A stretch of DNA of 64,000 bases from JACVRW01 sp963733885 (lineage in GTDB: Bacteria; Actinomycetota; Thermoleophilia; Solirubrobacterales; Thermoleophilaceae), in assembly GCA_963733885.1 (NCBI GenBank), contig CAVTES010000008.1, forward strand, positions 124,001 to 188,000. The letters run 5' to 3'. The notes beneath the pieces are model-generated. The model searched no databases, was not told where the DNA came from, and saw only the letters and a list, made by a program, of their open reading frames with translations. Below, one piece after another: positions 9,835 through 15,874 of the stretch. Position numbers and translations under genes: made by a program. How positions within the stretch are numbered: the stretch's first letter is position 1; every line of letters begins with the position of its first letter.

Positions 9835-11307
9835 CTACCTCGCGCGTTCGATTTCGTATACGGCTCCCCTCGAGAGCGACACGACGTAGAGGTGCCCGTC
9901 GGGGCCGGTCTGGACATCCGTGCCGACGCCGAAGTTGCGACCGAAGAGCAGGGTCTCGCTCTCCGTGAGCTCCCACTTGTGGACGTTGTCGGCGACGCCG
10001 TCCTGCAGCCGCGGGTCGTCGGTGTCGACGGCTTGGCGGTTGCCGGTCAGCTCGATCCGGAACAGGTGACCCCCCTCGAGGAAGTCGCGTGCGCCGCCCA
10101 TGAACAGGTCGCGTCTGTAGTCACGTCCGAGGGCGCTGCTGTCGAGGAAGCCAATCCCGCCGGGGGCCACTTCGAACTTCCAGCTGAGCTCCGGGTCGCT
10201 GAACTCCGCACCGGGCAGCATGAACAGGCGCGACAGCGCCTGCGCGGGCGTGTCGGCGATGTTCGTGGGCGGCCAGCGGATCTGCTGCAGGCCGAAGTAG
10301 CTCGCCGCGAAGGGGTCCGGAGGGTCGGGCGTTACGGTCGTTTCGATCGCCTTGAACTGGGCGACCCGCGACGCCGGCCCCATGATCTGCACCCAGCCCG
10401 AGTTCATCCCGGGCTCCACGCGGTTGAGCTCGCTGAACGAATCGTCGCCGTTCTCCTGCTCCCACAGGTCGCCCGAGCTCGGGTCGAAGGCCAGGCCGAA
10501 GGAGTTGCGCAGGCCGTAGGCGAACAGCTTCTGGAGGTTCGCGCCGACCTCGCCACCCATCGACCGCCCGACGCGCCAGAAGGGATTGTCGCGCGGGGCT
10601 GAGCCGTCGTCGTTGAGCCGCACGATCACACCGGTGCGGTGCGCGTCGCCGGGCTCGGGGCCGCCGAACTGGTCGTCAGCGATGCCCGGGCCGAACGGTC
10701 CGTTCACCAGGTTCTGTAGCTGCCCGCGGCGTCCGGTGTCGCCGACGATCGCGTAGAGCTTTCCGTCGGGACCGAAGCGCAGCACGCCGCCGTCATGGTT
10801 CGCCCGCATCGGCTGGCCCGCGTCTGCCTGGAATGCGCGGAACTGCAGGATGCTGCGGTCGAACTCGAGCGCCCGGCCGTCCCACTCGAAGCGGTCGATC
10901 CGGTTGCCCATCAGCCGCACCCCGCCGAGGCTCTCGCTGTCGGCCCCCGTGCTGCTCTCACTCCAAAACAGATAGACGAAGCCGTTCTTGCGGAACTTCG
11001 GGTGCAGCGCGATGCCAAGCAGCCCACGCTCAGACGCCGAGTTCACAGCCAGATCGAGCGCGACACGCCGTACCTCACCGTCGACGACATGCTTGACCTG
11101 GCCGCTGGCTTTCTCGAGCACCAGCATGTCGCCCTTGCCGAGGAAGGCCACCGAGATTGGCTGGCTGAGGCCAGAGACCGCTGTTTGCACTTCAAGGTCG
11201 GGGTCGAGTAGCTCGGGCTCCTGCGCCGGCGCCGCGGTCGTGAACGCCAGGGGAGCCGCGATGGCAAGCGCGAGCACTCGCCACATCGATCGTATTGGGT
11301 GTCCCAT
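9835..11307 (-). CDS. Secreted PQQ-type sugar dehydrogenase (GSDH family)
   Basis: A 490-residue exported protein. A cleavable signal peptide (RVLALAIAAPLAFTTAAPAQ) precedes a six-bladed propeller of the glucose/sorbosone dehydrogenase family: SERGLLGIALHPKFRKNGFVYL, ANHDGGVLRFGPDGKLYAIVGD, LFAYGLRNSFGLAFDP and DLWEQENGDD. The family oxidises aldose sugars outside the membrane with PQQ and Ca2+, although many members lack proven activity. The ATG at 11307 has a strong AGGAGG. The gene is alone on its strand between two convergent or divergent neighbours. Enzymatic substrate is not determined. Confidence 0.85.
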   Translation of the reverse strand: MGHPIRSMWRVLALAIAAPLAFTTAAPAQEPELLDPDLEVQTAVSGLSQPISVAFLGKGDMLVLEKASGQVKHVVDGEVRRVALDLAVNSASERGLLGIALHPKFRKNGFVYLFWSESSTGADSESLGGVRLMGNRIDRFEWDGRALEFDRSILQFRAFQADAGQPMRANHDGGVLRFGPDGKLYAIVGDTGRRGQLQNLVNGPFGPGIADDQFGGPEPGDAHRTGVIVRLNDDGSAPRDNPFWRVGRSMGGEVGANLQKLFAYGLRNSFGLAFDPSSGDLWEQENGDDSFSELNRVEPGMNSGWVQIMGPASRVAQFKAIETTVTPDPPDPFAASYFGLQQIRWPPTNIADTPAQALSRLFMLPGAEFSDPELSWKFEVAPGGIGFLDSSALGRDYRRDLFMGGARDFLEGGHLFRIELTGNRQAVDTDDPRLQDGVADNVHKWELTESETLLFGRNFGVGTDVQTGPDGHLYVVSLSRGAVYEIERAR

Positions 11308-11427
11308 GAGGTGAAACCTCCTCCCGGGTAAGGAACAACCAGTCAGTCGGTGCTACGCATCCACGCGGCCCGAGGTTCAACCAGCGGCCGGGGTCACGCG
11401 TTAGGCCCCTCCGACGCCGCCAGCGGC

Positions 11428-11889
11428 TCAGGGTGCGTCGAAGAGGGCGCGTTCGGCCTGCTTGGCGGTCACGACCGTGACAGGCAAGCCGAGCGCCTCG
11501 ACGCGATGCGGGAGGTCGCGATGGAGCCAGCGCGAGACCCGGGCCGGGAGCGTGGAGATGATGATCTCGTCGAACCCGCCACGCTCGACCGCCTGCTCCA
11601 CCGCGACGAACGGATCGTTGTCGCCGATGGTCCCCTCGACGTGCCCACTGGCGGCCTCATCGAGCAGCGGCAGGGCGAGCTCGAGCGTGGCCGCGGCCTC
11701 CTCGGTTTGCGGGTCCCAGTAGGGACGCGGCACCAGCAAGGTGAAGCTGCAGGGCGACCGGCGGGCACGCGCGCGCACCTCGTCGAGCAGCGTCGGCGTC
11801 GCGGCGGTCCGGTGAGCCACCACCAGTATGCGCGTGGGCGCTGCCGAGGTCATCCCGTTGTGTCGCTCAGCGTCACCCCGGTCACTCAT
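11428..11889 (-). CDS. UspA-like nucleotide-fold small protein
   Basis: A 153-residue protein with an alternating beta-alpha pattern: TRILVVAHRTAATPTLLDEV, FTLLVPRPYWDP, then FDEIIISTLPARVSRWLHRDL and LPVTVVTAK at the end. This resembles the universal stress protein / HUP fold seen in many short actinobacterial proteins, though the Gly-rich ATP motif is not evident. The ATG at 11889 is chosen because it overlaps the stop of the 43-codon gene upstream, suggesting coupling; an ATG at 11853 is the alternative. It probably acts in stress adaptation. Confidence 0.65.
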   Translation of the reverse strand: MSDRGDAERHNGMTSAAPTRILVVAHRTAATPTLLDEVRARARRSPCSFTLLVPRPYWDPQTEEAAATLELALPLLDEAASGHVEGTIGDNDPFVAVEQAVERGGFDEIIISTLPARVSRWLHRDLPHRVEALGLPVTVVTAKQAERALFDAP

Positions 11890-12013
11890 CGGGCGCGAGG
11901 CGTGCGGTCGCGTGCTCCGCGCTCTTTGTGGCGTCCGTCGCCTGCTCCTCGACCTCGACCAGCTGCTCCTCGACCTCCTCGGCCTGAGCTCGAGATTGCT
12001 CATCACTCGTCAC
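11882..12013 (-). CDS. 43-residue acidic coiled-coil peptide
   Basis: A short GTG-start gene with an ideal ribosome site (GGAGG, 8 bases before the start). The peptide is highly acidic, and its centre (AEEVEEQLVEVEEQATDATK) is predicted helical with heptad spacing. Its TGA lies inside an ATGAGTGA overlap with the Usp-like gene, so the two are likely co-translated. No family is recognised. The good start signal, the biased but regular composition and the coupling argue for a real gene; conservation would settle it. Confidence 0.5.
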   Translation of the reverse strand: MTSDEQSRAQAEEVEEQLVEVEEQATDATKSAEHATARLAPDE

Positions 12014-12105
12014 ATCAGCGACCTCCGTCCTCGCGACCGCTGGGCAGGGATTCTCGCCTTTCGCGGGGTGCCGGTCAACAGCGCGACCAGACGGGCGAAC
12101 CTCAG

Positions 12106-12609
12106 ATGAGCGACGATTGGGTCATGACATCGAAGGCAGACTTCACGGACGAGGAATGGACGCGACTCAAGCGGGCGCCGTTCCTGGCCGGCATGGCGAT
12201 CTCACTCGCTGATCCCGGTGGTCCGATCGAGGCCGTCAAAGAGACCGGCGCGACCCTGAGGACCGTGCTCAGCGCCGCCGAGGAGGGCGGTCGCGGTGAG
12301 CTGGTGGACGCCATTGCGCGCGACGTTTCGGCAGACGCGCGGCAGCGCAAGAGTCCGGTAGCGGGATTCAAGCCCAGCAAGGGCGCCAACGCCGGCGTGG
12401 AGATCCTGGACGAGCTCACCGAGGTCAACCGGCTGGTCACGGAGAAGGGGACACCGGAGGACGCCACAGCCCTGCGCGACTGGGTGCTGGCCGCCGCGCA
12501 GGAGGCGGCGAACGCGGCGAAGGAAGGAGGCTTCATGGGCTTCCGCGCCGAGCGCGTGAGCGAGGGCGAGCAGCAGATGCTCGACCGCCTCGGCGAGGCG
12601 CTGCGCTAG
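12106..12609 (+). CDS. Conserved hypothetical helical protein
   Basis: A 167-residue, mostly helical protein beginning near TSKADFTDEEWTRLKRAPF and continuing with FLAGMAISLADPGGPIEAVKE. The C-terminal half (WVLAAAQEAANAAKEGG, VSEGEQQMLDRL) is alanine-rich. It resembles short actinobacterial proteins of unknown function with a D/E-EW motif at the front. Start is either ATG 12106 or ATG 12124. It diverges from the acidic peptide / Usp-like pair across 92 bases, and a hairpin repeat follows its stop by 2 bases. No function can be assigned. Confidence 0.6.
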   Translation: MSDDWVMTSKADFTDEEWTRLKRAPFLAGMAISLADPGGPIEAVKETGATLRTVLSAAEEGGRGELVDAIARDVSADARQRKSPVAGFKPSKGANAGVEILDELTEVNRLVTEKGTPEDATALRDWVLAAAQEAANAAKEGGFMGFRAERVSEGEQQMLDRLGEALR

Positions 12610-12611
12610 CT

Positions 12612-12663
12612 GGGGGGTCCCACACGAAAGTGGACGTATAGGCGCCTTTCGTGCCGAACCTCT
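12612..12663. repeat. Hairpin repeat family, copy 1 (decayed right arm)
   Basis: The left arm is GGGGGGTCCCACACGAAAG and the right arm contains TTTCGTGCCGAACC, enclosing a TATAG centre. The element matches copies at 30615, 30675 and 51571, but its outer right arm has lost the run of C. It begins 2 bases after a stop codon and abuts a truncated gene remnant, so it may act as a terminator or 3' end stabiliser. Confidence 0.6.
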
Positions 12664-12664
12664 C

Positions 12665-12794
12665 CGCCCGGGGCAGGCATCTTGGGGGCCCCGTCGTGGT
12701 CGAGGAACTCCGGCCACGGCTCCGACCCAACCTCGGCCATCCGATCGACGAGTTCGGGGCGTTCCGCTGCGGTGACCAAGGTCAGGCTTGTCAA
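12665..12794 (-). pseudogene. N-terminal remnant of a GNAT-like gene
   Basis: On the minus strand a TTG at 12794 starts a frame reading LTLVTAAERPELVDRM and then PWPEFLDHDG. This resembles the start of an actinobacterial acetyltransferase family (LTLVTAxERPDL...WPEFL). After about 40 codons similarity ends at the hairpin repeat, and the rest of the gene is missing. It overlaps no other gene. I read it as a gene fragment cut by a rearrangement at the repeat. Confidence 0.4.
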
Positions 12795-12845
12795 GGGTGC
12801 GCCGACCCTACCTCGCCGCGCGCCGGGGCCATCCGCCGTCGGCGA

Positions 12846-13772
12846 GTGCCGACTGCAACCATCCACGTGGTGATCGACGTGACCCACTTCACGGACCCCG
12901 GTTGCCCGTGGGCGTACTCGGCCATGCCAGCACACGCGACCCTGCGGTGGCGATACGGGGATCAGCTGCGCTGGACGCTCGTGATGATCGGGCTCACCGA
13001 GGAGGCCGCCCAGTACGCCGCGCGCGGCTATACGCCGACGCGCTCGGCAATCGGGTACATGCGGTTTCGCCGCTTCGGAATGCCGTTTCAGATCACCCCG
13101 AAGCCGCGGCTGAGCGCCACCTCTCCCGCCTGCCGCGCGATCGTCGCCACGCGATTGGCCGCGCCGGCCCTCGAATACGCCGCGTTCCGCGCGCTGCAGT
13201 TCGCCCAGTTCACCACGACCGGGACCCTGGACGACCCCGACACCCTGCGCACGGCCCTCTCGGGCGTGGAGGGCTTGGACGCCGGCGCCGTCGTGGGGCG
13301 GATCGACGATCCCGAGGTCGTGGCCGTCTACGAGAGCGATCGCGCCCGGGCGCGCGTGGCGGCGGGCTCGCCCACGGAGTTTCAAGGCCGGGCGGCGAAC
13401 ACGGACGGCGCGGTGCGCTACACCGCGCCGTCGCTGCTGTTCGATGCGTCCGGCGGGCCACGGCTGGAGGCCGGCGGCTTTCAGCCGATCGAGGCCTATG
13501 ACGTCGTCGTCGCCAACCTGGACGCCACGCTCGAGCGCCGGCCGCCCGCGGACGATCCGGTCGAGGTGCTCAGCGCGTTTCCCTACGCCCTGACGACCGC
13601 GGAGGTGGCAGCCGTGATGGCCGAACACCTCGCCGTACCCGACCCGGTCGCCGTCGAGACTTCGCTCATCACGGCCGCCGGCGAGAGGGGAGTGACGCGC
13701 CGGCCGGCGGGCGACGGCTCGCTGTGGGCTCTGGCCGGCGCTCCCGAGGGCCCTGCTCAGTCGGACTCGTAG
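12846..13772 (+). CDS. DsbA-family protein lacking the second active-site Cys
   Basis: A 308-residue protein of the DsbA/FrnE type. The thioredoxin-like part opens with VTHFTDPGCPWAYSAM, where FrnE homologs have DPxCPWCY; here the second Cys is Ala, so thiol-disulfide exchange through a CxxC is unlikely. Middle segments (ATSPACRAIVATRLAAP, FRALQFAQFTTTGTLDDPDTL) match the helical insertion of the family. The start is uncertain, GTG 12846 or GTG 12867. The C-terminal 70 residues look like an extra winged-helix (ALTTAEVAAVMAEHL). The gene end overlaps the convergent lipoprotein gene by 16 bases. Confidence 0.7.
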   Translation: MPTATIHVVIDVTHFTDPGCPWAYSAMPAHATLRWRYGDQLRWTLVMIGLTEEAAQYAARGYTPTRSAIGYMRFRRFGMPFQITPKPRLSATSPACRAIVATRLAAPALEYAAFRALQFAQFTTTGTLDDPDTLRTALSGVEGLDAGAVVGRIDDPEVVAVYESDRARARVAAGSPTEFQGRAANTDGAVRYTAPSLLFDASGGPRLEAGGFQPIEAYDVVVANLDATLERRPPADDPVEVLSAFPYALTTAEVAAVMAEHLAVPDPVAVETSLITAAGERGVTRRPAGDGSLWALAGAPEGPAQSDS

Positions 13773-14404
13773 ACGAAGCGCAGGTGCGGCGTGACCGCCT
13801 CGAGGCCGCTTCCGTTGATCGCCTCGCCCCAGAGCTCGCCGTGCACGGCGGCCAGGCGGCCGGGGTGGCAGCGGCTCTCGCTCAGGCTCAGCGGCAGCGA
13901 GCGTGTGGCGCGCGTGGGCAGGCGCGCCCCCGGGTTCGAGCGGATGCGCTCGACCTGCGGGGGCGGGAAGTAGCGCGTGCGCAGGCGCTGATAGGCGCCG
14001 TCGGCCGCCCGGCATTCGAGCTCCTCCCGCAGCGAGACCCGCACCCGGGCCACTCCGCCATCCGCATCGCGGCCGGTGGTGGTGCCGTGCAGCGCCGGCT
14101 CGTCGAGGGTCACGGTGTCCGGGTGGCTCGCCTGCTCGGGCTGGGAGGTCTCGGCGAGCGGGGTGCCGTCCCCGCGCGCCATCGTGATAGTGGCGGAGGG
14201 CGGCGACGGGTCATGCTCGGGCACCACCACGCGACCCGGGTCGGCGCCGTGGCCGGCCTCGGTGCCGGCGTCGGGGGGCGGCGCGGGAGACGCGGTTTCG
14301 TTCTGGGTGGCTTGCCTGGCCTCGGTGGTCGGCTTCTCGGTCGCTTGGTCATCGCCGCAGCCCGCGAGCAGCAGGGCGGCGAGCAGCAGGAGAGGTGGCT
14401 TCAC
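13757..14404 (-). CDS. Putative lipoprotein of unknown function
   Basis: A 215-residue protein with a lipoprotein signal: a hydrophobic leader (PPLLLLAALLLAGC) ending in lipobox LAGC, so Cys16 should be lipidated. A disordered, Thr/Pro-rich linker follows to about residue 70. The mature domain has a beta-rich pattern (ATITMARGDGTPL, ARVRVSLREELECRA) and ends in LEAVTPHLRFVYESD. No family is recognised. It diverges from a LysR regulator gene across 71 bases, which makes it a plausible target of that regulator. Confidence 0.7.
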   Translation of the reverse strand: MKPPLLLLAALLLAGCGDDQATEKPTTEARQATQNETASPAPPPDAGTEAGHGADPGRVVVPEHDPSPPSATITMARGDGTPLAETSQPEQASHPDTVTLDEPALHGTTTGRDADGGVARVRVSLREELECRAADGAYQRLRTRYFPPPQVERIRSNPGARLPTRATRSLPLSLSESRCHPGRLAAVHGELWGEAINGSGLEAVTPHLRFVYESD

Positions 14405-14441
14405 GGCCGGCGACCATACGCAGGCACGGCCGGGGCGAGAA

Positions 14442-14464
14442 ATAGCGATTCACGGGGCGCTTAT
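14442..14464. promoter_or_regulatory. Candidate LysR operator
   Basis: ATAGCG at 14442 and CGCTTAT at 14458 form an interrupted dyad in the 71-base gap between the divergent lipoprotein and LysR genes, 11 bases before the lysR start. LysR sites are typically interrupted dyads with outer T/A in this position. Assignment is by position and symmetry only. Confidence 0.45.
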
Positions 14465-14475
14465 AAGCTCCAGGC

Positions 14476-15387
14476 ATGAGCCTCGATCCGCGGCTGTTGC
14501 GGTCGTTCGTCGTCCTCGCCGAGGAGCTCCACTTCAGCCGCGCCGGTGAACGACTGCACATGACCCAGCCCGCCCTGAGCCAGCAGATCAAGCGGCTAGA
14601 GCTTCAGCTCGGCGTGCAGGTGTTCGAGCGCACCCGGAGCAGCGTCAGCCTCTCCGACAGCGGGCGCGCGATCCTCCCGGCGGCGAGGAGCGCGGTCAAG
14701 GCGGCCGGCCACGTGGAGGAGATCGCAGCAGCTGCGGCGCGGGGGGAGCGCGGCGAGCTGCGGCTCGGATTCTCCCCCGGACTGCACTACGTCGCGCAGG
14801 CGATCCTGGCCGAGGCCGGTCGCCGCCTGCCCGGCGTGCGTACGCGCGCGCGACAGGACTCGTCGGGTGCGCTGTCGGACGAAGTGGTCCAAGGTCAGCT
14901 CGAGCTGGCGCTGGGCTTCTGCGCCGAGCCGCGGCCAGGCATCGTCTGCGAGCGCCTCCTCATGGAGCCCGCGGTGCTGGCGGTCGGGACCGGTCACCGG
15001 CTGGCGTCGCGGCGTTCGGTTCGGCTCGAGGAGCTGGGCCGGGAGACCTTCGCGCTCGTGGATCCACGAGACGGCCTCGGTTACAACCGCGGGGTGCTCG
15101 CACGTTGCAGGCAGGCTGGCTTCGAGCCTCGCCTGGTAGCCGATCCCCACGGTCCCATGGCCTGGGAGACGGCCGTGAGAATGGACGGGTGCGTCGGCCT
15201 GACCACGCGCTCGGCGGCCGCCTCGACGGCGCGCGACCTGCGCCTGGTCGAGCTGCGCGACGAGGTGAGCTTCCCGCTCCAGCTGGTACGCCCGGCCGTG
15301 CCGCTGGCGTCTCTCAAGCCGGTGGCCAGAGCCTTCCGGCAGGTCGCCCGCGACATGGCCGCAAGCGGGGCGCTGGCGCAGGCCTAG
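14476..15387 (+). CDS. LysR-family transcriptional regulator
   Basis: A 303-residue LysR protein. The winged HTH is textbook: LLRSFVVLAEELHFSRAGE, then HMTQPALSQQIKRLELQLG and FERTRSSVSLSDSG. The effector domain from residue about 90 (GELRLGFSPG, LELALGFC, FALVDPRDGLGY) is complete. It is divergent from the lipoprotein gene and probably autoregulates through the dyad at 14442-14464. Inducer unknown. Confidence 0.92.
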   Translation: MSLDPRLLRSFVVLAEELHFSRAGERLHMTQPALSQQIKRLELQLGVQVFERTRSSVSLSDSGRAILPAARSAVKAAGHVEEIAAAAARGERGELRLGFSPGLHYVAQAILAEAGRRLPGVRTRARQDSSGALSDEVVQGQLELALGFCAEPRPGIVCERLLMEPAVLAVGTGHRLASRRSVRLEELGRETFALVDPRDGLGYNRGVLARCRQAGFEPRLVADPHGPMAWETAVRMDGCVGLTTRSAAASTARDLRLVELRDEVSFPLQLVRPAVPLASLKPVARAFRQVARDMAASGALAQA

Positions 15388-15395
15388 TCACGGCC

Positions 15396-15746
15396 TCAAT
15401 GCGGCCCCGTCCAGTAGGTCCACGACTCCACCTGCCTCCCGGCGAGCATGCGGAAGACGGAGACACCGTTCCATTCGTGCCTGTTGGCCGTGGCAGTCCA
15501 GCGGGTGACTACCCGGTCCTCTTCGGCCAGCTCGTCGTCGATCCGCACCTCGAGGTCGGGGTAGGCGCCGCGCACTTCGGCCACGCGCTGCCGGAGCTCC
15601 TCGCGCCCGCGCGTCTGCTCCGAGCGGCGGCCGTGGTGGCCGATGTAGTCGGCGCAGACGAGCTCGTCGACGAGGTCGAGATAGCCCGCGTTCCATACGC
15701 CGTCGATGAAACGGCGGATCGCGGCTTTTCCGTGCGCGGCGGTCAT
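15396..15746 (-). CDS. SnoaL-like polyketide-cyclase-fold protein
   Basis: A 116-residue protein of the NTF2/SnoaL fold: AAIRRFIDGVWNAGYLDLVDEL, the DYIGHHG strand, ELRQRVAEVRGAYPDLEVRI, RVVTRWTA and VFRMLAGRQVESW. Members isomerise or hydrate small polar substrates or only bind ligands. The ATG at 15746 follows GGCGAGGG and suits the family better than the upstream GTG. It converges with the lysR gene across 8 bases. Substrate unknown. Confidence 0.8.
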   Translation of the reverse strand: MTAAHGKAAIRRFIDGVWNAGYLDLVDELVCADYIGHHGRRSEQTRGREELRQRVAEVRGAYPDLEVRIDDELAEEDRVVTRWTATANRHEWNGVSVFRMLAGRQVESWTYWTGPH

Positions 15747-15785
15747 CCCTCGCCATCCTTGCGGTCCATCGCGGGATCCGCCAAT

Positions 15786-15817
15786 GGGGACCACCCCAGG
15801 GTTTGCCCCGGTCTTTG
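15786..15817 (+). repeat. 32-bp direct repeat flanking the LuxR regulator, left copy
   Basis: The 32-base unit begins GGGGACCACCCCAG and ends GCCCCGGTCTTTG. It matches 18734-18765 at 29 of 32 positions in the same orientation. The two copies lie just outside the large LuxR ATPase gene, one before and one after. No longer inverted ends or target duplication are seen. Confidence 0.6.
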
Positions 15818-15874
15818 CAAAGCCCCCGGGCGCCGGGTGCTCCGTTAGGCTCGCTTGTGGGGAGTGCCGCGGTT

